From Secundilactobacillus yichangensis (GTDB taxonomy: Bacteria > Bacillota > Bacilli > Lactobacillales > Lactobacillaceae), in NCBI RefSeq assembly GCF_016861565.1, contig NZ_BOLK01000008.1, forward strand, positions 1-64,000: 64,000 nucleotides of DNA. Reading direction: 5' to 3'. How positions within the stretch are numbered: position 1 is the stretch's first letter; each line of letters opens with the position of its first letter. A program made the position numbers and the translations under genes. Under the pieces are notes generated by a model, which saw nothing but the letters and a program-made list of their open reading frames with translations, did not search any database and was not told the DNA's origin. Shown piece after piece: positions 8,810-16,847 of this stretch.

Positions 8810-9709
8810 ATGATTCCCTTTGCTTACCAAGTCTTCAGTACCGTCATTCAAGAAGGCACGTTCCAAAAAGCTGCCCTAAAGCTAAACGTGACGCCCAGTG
8901 CCATCAGTCACTCAATTACTCAGTTGGAGAATGAACTGGGCTTTCCTATCTTCATCCGTTCCCGTTCCGGCGCTGAGCTGACCGCTAACGGTCGGACCAT
9001 CCTCCCCATTATCCAAGAGATTCTAAACAGCCAAGCGCGGCTGGAACAAGAAGCTGCCGATATCAACGGCTTAAACGCCGGTTCAATCCGCATCGGTGCC
9101 TTCTCATCCGTCTGTATCAACTGGCTGCCGCCAATCATCCAGTCCTTTAAAAAGCAGTATCCCAACATTGATATCTCAGTGAGCCAGACCGGCTTCAACG
9201 AAATCGTCCAAGACGTCAAGAATGGGACACTGGATTTAGGCTTCGCCGTGATGCCAGTAAGTGAAAACCTGATTGTGGATACGCTGGTCAAAGATGAGAT
9301 TTACTGTGTGGCACCCAAGGGCTTCGTTCCTAAGAATAAAAAGTCGGTTACCCATGAGGATCTGGAAGACCGCGACTTCATCCTGCAATCTGGTGATTAT
9401 GACCGTGATACTAAAGCAGCGTTGGACTACTATGGCATTCAGCCAAATTTGATTCATTTCTCCATTGATGACCAATCCATCGTCGCCATGGTGGAAGCGG
9501 GCCTTGGATTAGGGATTCTGCCCGAACTGGCGCTGCAAAAGATTATTGGTGACGTGGCAGTCTATCCGTTCGAGCACCCCTTCTACCGGTCAATCGGGCT
9601 GGCAACCTCTGCGGTGCAGGCGAAGGCACCATCGACACAGAGAATGATTGAGACAATTAAGGCGTTTGTGGGGAAGAAGTATCCCGAGGCGCTGTTGGTG
9701 CGGAGTTAA
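8810..9709 (+). CDS. LysR-family transcriptional regulator
   Basis: 299 residues. The winged helix-turn-helix occupies residues 1-60 (FSTVIQEGTFQKAALKLNVT, PSAISHSITQLENELG), followed by the periplasmic-binding-like effector domain (IRIGAFSSVCINWLPPII; TLDLGFAVMP). ATG 8810 is preceded by GGAGG nine bases upstream. LysR proteins usually regulate a divergent neighbour, but here the upstream divergent sequence is only the decayed aminotransferase fragment; the intact regulator may have outlived its target. Downstream, a shared terminator separates it from the convergent CHRD-like gene. Confidence 0.93.
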   Translation: MIPFAYQVFSTVIQEGTFQKAALKLNVTPSAISHSITQLENELGFPIFIRSRSGAELTANGRTILPIIQEILNSQARLEQEAADINGLNAGSIRIGAFSSVCINWLPPIIQSFKKQYPNIDISVSQTGFNEIVQDVKNGTLDLGFAVMPVSENLIVDTLVKDEIYCVAPKGFVPKNKKSVTHEDLEDRDFILQSGDYDRDTKAALDYYGIQPNLIHFSIDDQSIVAMVEAGLGLGILPELALQKIIGDVAVYPFEHPFYRSIGLATSAVQAKAPSTQRMIETIKAFVGKKYPEALLVRS

Positions 9710-9717
9710 GAGCAAAT

Positions 9718-9756
9718 AAAAATGCGAGCTTCCAAATTTGGAAGCTCGCATTTTAT
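9718..9756. terminator. Bidirectional terminator
   Basis: Near-perfect hairpin AATGCGAGCTTCC / GGAAGCTCGCATT with A and T runs on its flanks. It serves both the LysR gene and the convergent 9756 gene, whose stop it abuts. Confidence 0.85.
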
Positions 9757-10316
9757 TATGCTTTTACAATCTTGCCAGTTGCAATCGGCAACGTCACATG
9801 ATTATCATACTTCTCATTCAAGTTTCCACCCACTGTATCCGGCAGATTGAGCGTCGCTGGCACTCCGTGAATATAGATGACCCGCTTGTCCAGATCCAAG
9901 GCATCCGTGCCAAATACTGCTTTAAACTGTGCCTTCAATGCATTCAGTGACACATGCTTAACGTATTTGAAGTGTCCTTGATCATCCGACACCGGATAAG
10001 TGTCATTTGCGATATCCATTTCGTGCGGCGCAGCATCAAACGGCACCATGGTCGTACCGGAAACAGCTTCCGTTTCTGGCAAGTCGACTATCCCATCATG
10101 GTTCACATCCTGTGCCATGGTTGCTGGTTGGGCATCTTCCCCATCAGTAAAGCCATGGAAATGTTCCCAATGCTGCATGTTCTTCGGAACATCAAACATT
10201 TCAATTTCAATATGAATGGCATCAATGCCCACGGTAAAGGTTGCTGTACCATGCGCGCTGGTTCCAATTGCTTCTTCATTCAACGGTTTAATTTCCGCAA
10301 CGTACTTTTCTACCAC
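9756..10316 (-). CDS. CHRD-like protein with an EF-hand-type loop
   Basis: About 186 residues. The sequence has GTSAHGTATFTVG, EIEMFDVPKNMQHWEHFHG, then DVNHDGIVDLPE, a Ca-binding-like loop (D.N.DG.VD..E), and ends YIHGVPATLNLPDT. The HFHG and YIHG motifs fit the CHRD / superoxide dismutase-like beta-fold proteins often mislabelled in lactobacilli. No signal peptide is seen, so it should be cytoplasmic. I chose the GTG at 10316: GGAGGGG lies 6 bases upstream, whereas the ATG at 10349 has no site and would place that GGAGGGG inside the gene. Function is unknown; metal or reactive-oxygen handling would be a guess. Confidence 0.75.
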   Translation of the reverse strand: MVEKYVAEIKPLNEEAIGTSAHGTATFTVGIDAIHIEIEMFDVPKNMQHWEHFHGFTDGEDAQPATMAQDVNHDGIVDLPETEAVSGTTMVPFDAAPHEMDIANDTYPVSDDQGHFKYVKHVSLNALKAQFKAVFGTDALDLDKRVIYIHGVPATLNLPDTVGGNLNEKYDNHVTLPIATGKIVKA

Positions 10317-10420
10317 TTGAATCCCCTCCAAATATTTAACTGAGAACACAACTTCTACTCTTGTGTGTTTAGAATATGGCAGACTGGATCCGTTTTCAAC
10401 TGATTACACTTGTAGCCTGA

Positions 10421-10939
10421 CTAAACATCATCTAACGCATCCGCAATATCCTGCTTATCCAGCATCATGCCAATCGTATTTTGAAACATATCGTAATCCT
10501 TCATGCTCACGACCACGTAGCGGCCAATACCGTCTTCGGTAATGAATACTGGCTGGAAATCGTACACTTGCGACAATAGCTGTTTGGGCTGTTTCAGCGC
10601 ACTCATCGGGTAAATTACCGTTTTCTTTGGTGCAATCAGATGTTTAAAACGGTCCAGCTCCACGTTAATAAAAGTCGCCATCTCATCCGCGTCGCCTAAT
10701 GGCAATATCTCTTCCGGTTCTGGCAGCTCTTCGTGATCCATGACCCGCTCCATCAGCAATGTCCCAATCATTTCCTGTCCTCTGGTCAAGACATCATAGA
10801 TTGATTTACCGGCGACGGTTTGGTCGACAACCGGCATGTACATCTGGTAAGGCTGTTCCTCTCGTTCATCGTGGCGAATCAAACCAGAGTATGTGAGATA
10901 CATCGGTGCAAGTGAATCGGCGGTATCAAAAAAGTCCAT
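10421..10939 (-). CDS. Antitoxin-like fusion: HicB-type N-half and Phd/YefM-type C-half
   Basis: 172 residues. Residues ~15-110 look like a HicB fold (MYMPVVDQTVAGKSIYDVL, then ELPEPEEI), the partial RNase H-like antitoxin domain. Residues ~110-172 resemble Phd/YefM (YPMSALKQPKQLL, then PVFITEDGIGRYVVVSMKDY) and align by eye with the stand-alone Phd protein at 49268 (PVFLTKNGYGKYVVI). No HicA, RelE or Doc toxin lies next to it. It could be a stand-alone regulator or an orphan antitoxin. The ATG at 10939 has GAGG upstream. Confidence 0.7.
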   Translation of the reverse strand: MDFFDTADSLAPMYLTYSGLIRHDEREEQPYQMYMPVVDQTVAGKSIYDVLTRGQEMIGTLLMERVMDHEELPEPEEILPLGDADEMATFINVELDRFKHLIAPKKTVIYPMSALKQPKQLLSQVYDFQPVFITEDGIGRYVVVSMKDYDMFQNTIGMMLDKQDIADALDDV

Positions 10940-11021
10940 CGTGTTAACCTCGTTTTCGTTTAATCGTTACAAGGCTAACTATGCGATGGACTATGATTTA
11001 GTTTTAACTTCTAATACCTGA

Positions 11022-11063
11022 CAACATAAAAAAGGCCCTTCCCCTTAACTAGATAAGAGCAAA
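11022..11063 (-). terminator. Probable terminator after the 11070 frame
   Basis: Imperfect hairpin AGACCTTT / AAGGGCCT followed on the minus strand by TTTTTT. It implies that something upstream is, or was, transcribed on this strand. Confidence 0.45.
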
Positions 11064-11069
11064 GGTCTC

Positions 11070-11366
11070 TTAGATGGGTAACAGTCTCAGCGCCACCAGG
11101 GGGTGGTCTGAAACTCGCATAACCGAAAAGTGTGTCATCGTTTTGATGTCCACGCGATCTTTCCTGCGCAGCATGTCGGCTTTCGCCGTTGGCAAGACAA
11201 GTTGCCTATACTCCCCGAAAAGGGAATACCCATAATACTGGCACTGTCTATCGCCATCTGCATAGGCGTCGTCTGCTTTTGGTTTTGCGCCCAGTGCTTG
11301 ATGTATATATTGTTGGGGATTGATTAAACCTGAATGGCCTTTTATGGGTAAAACCGTCCAGTTCAT
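11070..11366 (-). pseudogene. Possible remnant of a nuclease/phosphatase-like gene
   Basis: A 98-codon minus-strand frame with no ribosome binding site before its ATG. Its C-terminus reads DRVDIKTMTHF and MRVSDHPLVALRLL, which recalls the final R.D.......SDH.P motif of the endonuclease/exonuclease/phosphatase (DNase I-like) fold. If so, it is only the last third of a ~300-residue enzyme. It is followed by a plausible terminator. Alternatively it is a short unrelated gene. Confidence 0.35.
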
Positions 11367-11499
11367 GTTAATGATGGTCTAACGACGCATCGTTAAAGCC
11401 TCTTTCATTGTAGACTGAAAACTCAATTAAAGCTATTAATGTAACCTAATTTTGTGAAATTTATTTTTACGATTACTAATTTTATGTTATTTATGCAAA

Positions 11500-11538
11500 C
11501 AAAAACAGCTGTCCGTCTAATGTTGGCGGGCAGCTGAG
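11500..11538 (-). terminator. Terminator of the DUF1659/DUF2922 operon
   Basis: Hairpin CAGCTGCCCG / CGGACAGCTG followed by TTTTTGTTT on the minus strand, just after the 34-codon gene. Confidence 0.85.
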
Positions 11539-11546
11539 TCTGACGT

Positions 11547-11651
11547 TTATTGAATTGACCAGATGCTTAATGCAACCATGATCAGTTCCGTGTTCTTCAG
11601 GTGCAGCGCTGCGAAAAATACCAGCGTTGCAATCATCATGTGCTTTGTCAT
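11547..11651 (-). CDS. 34-residue hydrophobic peptide (YvrJ-like)
   Basis: A short gene, MTKHMMIATLVFFAALHLKN then TELIMVALSIWSIQ, forming one hydrophobic segment. It starts at ATG 11651 with GGGGGC eight bases upstream and ends at 11547, followed by a strong terminator. It is the last gene of a three-gene minus-strand unit after DUF1659 and DUF2922 proteins. In other Firmicutes these two families commonly travel with a tiny YvrJ-family membrane peptide, so by position and type this is the YvrJ counterpart, although the sequence itself is too short to prove it. Function of the trio is unknown. Confidence 0.65.
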   Translation of the reverse strand: MTKHMMIATLVFFAALHLKNTELIMVALSIWSIQ

Positions 11652-11706
11652 CAATAACGCCCCCTGACCGTTCATTTATTAGAGAATAAATTGGGGGCGG
11701 TACCGG

Positions 11707-11940
11707 TTAGGCCGTGTAAAGTTCTTGCGTCGTGGTTTTCACGTATGCGCCGCTGACAGCTGTGACGTAAAGGGTAATCCCCTTGCGGTCAAAGAGGCCA
11801 AGGCTCGCAATCGTGTTCATCGCTTCGGCAATTGTTTCAGTCGTTAAACCAGAAACCGCCTTTGGAAAACTAAAGGTGTGCACCTTATCGTCAGTGCCTT
11901 TGAAACGTAATTGCAGTGCTGTTTTTTCTTCGCTATTCAT
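11707..11940 (-). CDS. DUF2922 family small protein
   Basis: 77 residues: LQLRFKGTDDKVHTFSFPKA, then LTTETIAEAMNTIASLGLF. This is the usual DUF2922 layout (two beta strands, helix, final strands with ...TTTQELY). Start ATG 11940 has AAAGGAG upstream. It is the middle gene of the trio with DUF1659 (11967) and the 34-residue peptide. Function is unknown; cytoplasmic. Confidence 0.85.
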   Translation of the reverse strand: MNSEEKTALQLRFKGTDDKVHTFSFPKAVSGLTTETIAEAMNTIASLGLFDRKGITLYVTAVSGAYVKTTTQELYTA

Positions 11941-11966
11941 GTTCTAATCTCCTTTGGGTGAGTGGC

Positions 11967-12173
11967 TTAGGCAACTTGAATCTTGTCATCCGTGGTCGTC
12001 AGTGAAGCGGTGGAGAAGGATAAGTTGGTTAACTTCTCAATTACCGCAGCGAACTTGGTAATTTGGTCGTCAGAAGGCTTTTCAACAATGTTGCTGTACG
12101 AGAAGCGAATCTTCTTGCCTTCAGCGTCAAGCATAATCAGGGTCAGGTTGGTTTTATTCCAAGTGGTATTCAT
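11967..12173 (-). CDS. DUF1659 family small protein
   Basis: 68 residues beginning MNTTWNKTNLTLIMLDAEGK and ending TASLTTTDDKIQVA, which fits DUF1659 in length and fold pattern. The ATG at 12173 follows GGAGAG at seven bases; the longer frame to 12233 adds 20 residues without a ribosome site. First gene of the DUF1659-DUF2922-peptide unit, 26 bases before the next gene. Function is unknown. Confidence 0.8.
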   Translation of the reverse strand: MNTTWNKTNLTLIMLDAEGKKIRFSYSNIVEKPSDDQITKFAAVIEKLTNLSFSTASLTTTDDKIQVA

Positions 12174-12276
12174 ATCAATCTCTCCAATGTTGTTAGTTTT
12201 GTAAGTGTTGGCCAACGCCCTACACTTATACAAACAAATCAGCAGGCCAAAGTGTCACCCCTATTTTGCGAAAATT

Positions 12277-12305
12277 TTGAAATCAGCGCCAATCTCCGGT
12301 AGAAT
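12277..12305 (+). promoter_or_regulatory. Promoter of the HicB-like gene
   Basis: TTGAAA, 17-base spacer, TAGAAT on the plus strand, 45 bases ahead of the start codon. Confidence 0.65.
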
Positions 12306-12350
12306 AGAGGAGTTGATTCAAATTGTGATTTAAATTCAGGAGGCTTTCTA

Positions 12351-12617
12351 ATGGCTCAACGGCTTGTATATCCAGCAATCTTCGACCCAACAGTAATGAT
12401 CAACCGTGTTCAGGTCACGGTTCCGGACGTGCCCGGCGTAAAAGTAATGGGCACAACAAACGATGAAGCTGCTCAAAAAGCAGCCGAAGCAGTCGGCAAC
12501 AAACTAGCAAAATCAAACGACGAATTACCGGTTCCAAGCACACCAGGTGAGCTTAAGAGAACGGCCGGACAGACGGTTAGTTTTATTGTGTTGGATTTGG
12601 ATGAATATAAGAAATAG
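12351..12617 (+). CDS. Orphan HicB-like antitoxin-fold protein
   Basis: 88 residues: YPAIFDPTVMINRVQVTVPD then VPGV, an Ala/Lys helix (AQKAAEAVGNKLAK), ELPVPSTPGEL and a final FIVLDLDEY strand. That is the HicB partial RNase H-like layout. AGGAGG lies eight bases ahead of ATG 12351. No HicA-type toxin is adjacent, and no DNA-binding tail is present. In lactobacilli such solitary HicB proteins are common and of unknown role. Confidence 0.75.
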   Translation: MAQRLVYPAIFDPTVMINRVQVTVPDVPGVKVMGTTNDEAAQKAAEAVGNKLAKSNDELPVPSTPGELKRTAGQTVSFIVLDLDEYKK

Positions 12618-12744
12618 AGTGTGAAAACAAGCGATTAGAGACTGGAGTCTAAGGTACAGGCGGCGGAAATCCCGGTTTTGGATTTCTGTTGGCTGTATCT
12701 TAGATGCAAGTCTCTGCTTCGCCGAACACGTTTTAGCAATGTAA
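12616..12744. repeat. Structured ~115-bp repeat, copy A (type 1)
   Basis: Imperfect palindrome: AGAGACT.GGAGTCTAAG pairs with CTTAGATGCA.AGTCTCT, and the tip GGAAATCCC / GGATTT forms an inner stem. Same family as copies at 29263, 29396, 53011 and 53133; this one is single. It begins at the stop codon of the HicB-like gene. Confidence 0.75.
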
Positions 12745-12755
12745 AAAATTAACAT

Positions 12756-12804
12756 CAAAAGCACCATAAAACAGTTGAATCACTAACTGTTCTATGGTGC
12801 TTTT
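12756..12804. terminator. Bidirectional terminator hairpin
   Basis: Arms AAAAGCACCATA-AACAGTT and AACTGTT-TATGGTGCTTTT. It can serve the HicB-like gene (plus) and, at a distance, the 12937 gene (minus). It shares most of its sequence with the hairpin at 15276-15326 on the other side of the 12937 gene. Confidence 0.75.
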
Positions 12805-12936
12805 ACATATAAGCAGCTGAACTAACACCTTAATATTAACATGTATTATTCAGAATTCTGTCTATAAGTATAACCCACGGACAACTTAAAAGTACTTGTG
12901 TTAAGTTTATATCAATCTGTGGTCTTCATCATATAT

Positions 12937-15024
12937 CTATAAGCCCAGTAGTTCGTGCTTTTTTTTATCAAATTCAGACTGATTAATAATTCCGTTATCT
13001 AATAAATCTTTGTACTTTTTTATTTCTTCAAATTTATCTAGATTAGTAGACTCCTTTACACTATTATGTTGATTCTGAGCGGGCGCACTATCTTTCTGTG
13101 CTGTTACCTTTTTGTTAGCATTAAACTTTTCTTTTAATTGTTCATTATAGAGAATACCACCGGTGAATGTTCCTTCCGAATTGAATAACAGCAAGCATGT
13201 ATCTTCTATTTTAGCAGATTGGTCGGAAAATTCAGAAGAAGATACTAATTCTTGCTCATTCTCTGCAACCAGATCAATGAGCCCCCCTACACCCTTATGA
13301 TTACTTCCAAAACAAAAATTCATAATTACATTATTAACGGCCGCAAAGTCATTAATGAAGATCTCGCTGTCATTTTTAGAGGCCATTTTTTCGTCAAAAT
13401 AAGTTTTTGATTCAGCATCTCGAAATGTATACCAAATAGAGGTTGTTTCAAAACCCGAATCTTCAAACTCATAAAGGAAAAGTTTGTCTTTTAATAGTTC
13501 CTGTGAGTCAGTTAGGCCGTCGATCGAAAAACGCCCCTTATTATTATAGACAGGATTAGCGTTTTTATAGTCACTAAAATATTGAGTTAAATTTATTGGA
13601 CCATCGCCACCAGCCATTAAGGACATTAAATTGATATAATTAGTATTAACATCTATGATTTTAATACCTGCAGAATCATACTTTGTAGCGAAATCATCAT
13701 CTGTTGAGAAAATAACAAAATGCAAGTATTTAAACTGAGCCTGAATAACATCTATTAATTTATTTAGCCATTCATCAAATGAACCACCTAAAATTAATTT
13801 ACGGAAGTACATTGAATCTTCCAAAGAATTAGTTTTAAAAAACATTTTTTCATCTGTATCATTAAATATTGGATCATTTTCTAGCACAATATGACCATCA
13901 AATATGGAAATTATTTGTGGATAGAGATCCTGGAGTTTATTGTCATAATTTGGCACATATGTTAGTTTCCCCAAATGTAAGCCAAAATCATCCCAAATAA
14001 ATCCATTTTCGGAACCCCTTAGAAGATCATCTAATACTATATTTAAAGATTTCAATGCAATTTTTCCAGCCTCATGATCAATAATATCATCTAATTTAAG
14101 TGAGAAGGGGGAACCCGATCTTTGAATTTGTAGACTGTCATCAGTTTCAATTGTGTAATCAGTGATAGAACTAAGATTCCAAGTTTTTGTTGCTTCCCGT
14201 TGGTATACTTCATCCCAACCTTCGACGATTAGACGTTTGTCAGTCACATAAAGGTTACCAGACATTGTTAATGTTTTTTCTGAATAACTCTCTCTTTTAT
14301 AATCATACGATCCAGCATGCATGCCAGCAAAGCTTCCTGAGTACCCATTGTATCCAACCGAGTGACTCACCGCTTTACTTTCATAAACTTCTACGTCTGT
14401 AACCCAATAAAGATGTTCATTATCCTTCAACACTGGGGTGGGAATTGATTCATCTTGTTGCAGTGCGTCACAGATATTGTCTGCGCCTAAGGCTTTTAGT
14501 AAAAAGTAATCGATATTCTGATAAAAAACTGGGGAAAAAGATTCATCATCACCAGTTCCAAATGATGTAATGTAATCACTAATTTGAGGGTCTGACAATA
14601 AGGAAAATAGCTTTAAGAATTCTCCATAATTTGGGCTTCCCACATCATTAAAGATATTTAACATTTTATGATAAATAATCTTATCGATTATGTCCGATAT
14701 TTGAAACCGATCTTTAAATCTTACCTTTTGGTCTTGAGCAGTTGTTTCTATTAACCAAACCAAATCTTGAAATCTCATAGTTGGCTTAAAATAGTCAACA
14801 CGTTTAATCATCTTTGTAACTATTTTTTCTATGTCACTCTGACCTACTGGATTTAATTCATGTTTAACTTCAGAACTACTATCATCCTTAACTGAATCAT
14901 TTCCTGTTATATTTTCCTTTTTTTCTGGAGTAGTTGTCTGTTGATTACTTTTATCACCTTGATTTTTTTGATAATGCCTGTAACTGTAGTACGCAATTAA
15001 AATTAAAATTGCAACAAGTCCCAT
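12937..15024 (-). CDS. Membrane-anchored protein with PH-like and SHOCT regions
   Basis: 695 residues. One N-terminal transmembrane segment (LVAILILIAYYSYRHYQ), then a charged Lys/Glu/Asn linker, so the bulk is most likely cytoplasmic. Residues ~205-320 include LTMSGNLYVTDKRLIVEGW and WNLSSITDYTIE, typical of bacterial PH/GRAM-like domains. The last ~35 residues (EIKKYKDLLDNGIINQSEFD) are a clear SHOCT domain. The gene is markedly AT-rich and is bracketed by two look-alike hairpins, which suggests horizontal acquisition. Function unknown. Start ATG 15024 has GAAGGTGAAAT upstream. Confidence 0.75.
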   Translation of the reverse strand: MGLVAILILIAYYSYRHYQKNQGDKSNQQTTTPEKKENITGNDSVKDDSSSEVKHELNPVGQSDIEKIVTKMIKRVDYFKPTMRFQDLVWLIETTAQDQKVRFKDRFQISDIIDKIIYHKMLNIFNDVGSPNYGEFLKLFSLLSDPQISDYITSFGTGDDESFSPVFYQNIDYFLLKALGADNICDALQQDESIPTPVLKDNEHLYWVTDVEVYESKAVSHSVGYNGYSGSFAGMHAGSYDYKRESYSEKTLTMSGNLYVTDKRLIVEGWDEVYQREATKTWNLSSITDYTIETDDSLQIQRSGSPFSLKLDDIIDHEAGKIALKSLNIVLDDLLRGSENGFIWDDFGLHLGKLTYVPNYDNKLQDLYPQIISIFDGHIVLENDPIFNDTDEKMFFKTNSLEDSMYFRKLILGGSFDEWLNKLIDVIQAQFKYLHFVIFSTDDDFATKYDSAGIKIIDVNTNYINLMSLMAGGDGPINLTQYFSDYKNANPVYNNKGRFSIDGLTDSQELLKDKLFLYEFEDSGFETTSIWYTFRDAESKTYFDEKMASKNDSEIFINDFAAVNNVIMNFCFGSNHKGVGGLIDLVAENEQELVSSSEFSDQSAKIEDTCLLLFNSEGTFTGGILYNEQLKEKFNANKKVTAQKDSAPAQNQHNSVKESTNLDKFEEIKKYKDLLDNGIINQSEFDKKKHELLGL

Positions 15025-15275
15025 TATTTCACCTTCAAAGAAGTATTTAGTTGAGAACTATTTAATTATACAACTTAACCCCAAACCACGCTGACTGAGA
15101 AAAGGCCTTACTTAAATCACACTTTAAGAGTTTAATCAACTGATAAGTCTTCTTGAAATATTATTTATGACATAGTAGGAACTAAAACAAAACCATAGAC
15201 AACTTAAAAACCGTATCTTCAACAAATAAAATTCTTATTAAACAGCAGATTTCAATGTACTTATTACAAACATGT
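15025..15275. other. AT-rich intergenic stretch
   Basis: Upstream region of the 12937 gene on the minus strand. I see no gene. It includes a GACAACTTAAAA motif (about 15197) that recurs near 12879 on the other side of the island. Confidence 0.4.
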
Positions 15276-15326
15276 AAAAGCACCTTACAACAGTTACAGT
15301 ACTAACTGTTATAAAGTGCTTTTTTA
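15276..15326 (-). terminator. Terminator of guanine deaminase gene
   Basis: Arms AAAAAAGCACTTTATAACAGT / ACTGTTGTAAGGTGCTTTT (in minus orientation) with flanking T run. Related to the hairpin at 12756. Confidence 0.7.
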
Positions 15327-15350
15327 GATATCTACAAAAAACTCATCCTA

Positions 15351-16688
15351 TTACCTAACCCGTTCCCCCTGCACATAAACCTGATCAACATCCGCTTTAC
15401 TCGTCTGGTACATCAACTTCTCAAAGATGTTATCAGTTGTCTCAGTCTGAAAGTTATTCTGCAGCGATACCACCTGCAGATCCGCCAAACGCCCTTCGGC
15501 AATCTTTCCTGCCTGCAAATGCAAGCTCTGAGCGCCGCCTAATGTAGCTAGATAAAAAGCCGTTTTAACACTAATGCCACTGTCAGGAACACCACGTTTA
15601 TCAGCAGATAGCTGGTTATCAACGCCATCTTGAAGCAGCCGTGATGACATCACCGCCTGCCGGATATTTTGATAAAGGCTTGGTGAATAGCCACCAGAAA
15701 TATCGGTTCCAAGCCCCGTTTTAACGTGGTGAGCTAGTACTCGGTTAACTGGCAGAACAGCATTACCAAAGTAGACGTTCGAGATTGGGCAGTGGGCAAC
15801 AGCGACGCCCTGCTTTGAAAACAGATCATAGTCGTGCTCATTCAGCTGTGTTCCGTGTGCCATGACCGCCTTATCCGTCAGTAACCCATACTGGTTCAAA
15901 ACGTCGGCATCGCGCATGTGGTAATGTTCCAGCGCGTAGCCGTTTTCCCAGTTGCTCTCACTGCAATGTGACTGAACCGGCAAATCATATTTCCGTGCCA
16001 AATCACCTAGTCCTTGAAGACTGGCAGGTGTACAGCTTGGCACAAATCGCGGTGTGATTACTGGCGTCTGTTTAAGATTAGTCGTCTGATTCAATTCATT
16101 TAACTGCTGGATAAACTGTTCAGTCTGGTCGACAGCCACTTGTGCTGAGGCATCCTGATAATAGTCAGGTGTCTGTTCCGGATTATCCATAGCCACTTTG
16201 CCAATGAACCCGCGCTGACCGTGCTGGATACAAGCTTTAGCCAGTTCCAGGTTAGCAGCGTTATGGATTGTGCCAAAGTAAAGCGCAGTAGTCGTGCCGT
16301 TAGCTAGCAGTTCTTTAACCAGATCATCATAGACTAATTTAGCAAAGGCTGTGTCTTGATACTTCGCTTCCAGAGGAAACGTGTAAGTATCCAGCCACTC
16401 GTTTAACGGCCGGTCTAATGCCAGACCAGCGTTAGGCCATTGAGGTGCGTGAATGTGCAGATCAATAAAGCCAGGCAAGATATATTGATTCGAACGCAAC
16501 GTGGTTAGAATATCATTTTCCTGAGCAACTTGTTTTACAGCAGCATAATCTGAATCAGTAGGTGCAATAATCCGAGTAATATAGCCACTATCATCCAAAC
16601 AAATGAGTTGTTGCGGCTGATAACTAATTTCAGTTTGTGACTGCGGAGAGAAGCTTGCGCCTTCGATTACTTTTGAATATGAAATCAT
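15351..16688 (-). CDS. guaD: Guanine deaminase
   Basis: 445 residues, amidohydrolase superfamily; hydrolyses guanine to xanthine and ammonia. Metal-site motifs appear in order: PGFIDLHIHAPQW (HxH), SHCSESNWE, VMAHGTQL and GLGTDISGGY (the Asp). The LDTYTFPLE sequence after the first motif is characteristic of guanine deaminases rather than of cytosine or adenosine deaminases. ATG 16688 is preceded by CGAGGTGGACC. It stands alone; two inverted CGAAC motifs upstream could be a PurR-type operator. Confidence 0.92.
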   Translation of the reverse strand: MISYSKVIEGASFSPQSQTEISYQPQQLICLDDSGYITRIIAPTDSDYAAVKQVAQENDILTTLRSNQYILPGFIDLHIHAPQWPNAGLALDRPLNEWLDTYTFPLEAKYQDTAFAKLVYDDLVKELLANGTTTALYFGTIHNAANLELAKACIQHGQRGFIGKVAMDNPEQTPDYYQDASAQVAVDQTEQFIQQLNELNQTTNLKQTPVITPRFVPSCTPASLQGLGDLARKYDLPVQSHCSESNWENGYALEHYHMRDADVLNQYGLLTDKAVMAHGTQLNEHDYDLFSKQGVAVAHCPISNVYFGNAVLPVNRVLAHHVKTGLGTDISGGYSPSLYQNIRQAVMSSRLLQDGVDNQLSADKRGVPDSGISVKTAFYLATLGGAQSLHLQAGKIAEGRLADLQVVSLQNNFQTETTDNIFEKLMYQTSKADVDQVYVQGERVR

Positions 16689-16717
16689 GGTCCACCTCGC
16701 TTAATATTAGTCAGTTA

Positions 16718-16757
16718 ATACGAACTATGGTCTTATTATGAACTTAATCGTTCGTTA
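16718..16757. promoter_or_regulatory. Possible PurR-type operator upstream of guaD
   Basis: Inverted CGAAC cores at 16721-16725 (plus) and 16750-16754 (as GTTCG), 24 bases apart, each in AT-rich context. Paired PurBoxes in Bacillus have this inverted layout and similar spacing, but both cores here lack the usual preceding second C. Confidence 0.3.
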
Positions 16758-16804
16758 ATTTTACTTATTCTTCATTATAACTACCCGTCATGCTGACTTC
16801 AAAC

Positions 16805-16843
16805 AAAAAAACGGCCACCAGCAAATGATACTGGCGGTCGTTC
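16805..16843 (-). terminator. Terminator of the 60-residue gene
   Basis: Hairpin ACGACCGCCAG / CTGGTGGCCGT followed by TTTTTTG on the minus strand. Confidence 0.8.
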
Positions 16844-16847
16844 CTTG

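Noticed and set aside
8669-8866. 65-codon minus-strand frame overlapping the LysR start
   Set aside because: No ribosome site; overlaps the well-supported LysR gene and its leader.
9954-10343. 129-codon plus-strand frame opposite the CHRD-like gene
   Set aside because: Shadow of the minus-strand gene, which has a good ribosome site and family motifs.
12616-12744. Ordinary terminator interpretation of the 115-bp repeat
   Set aside because: It lacks a T run, is far longer than a terminator, and its sequence recurs at other loci with conserved unpaired blocks.
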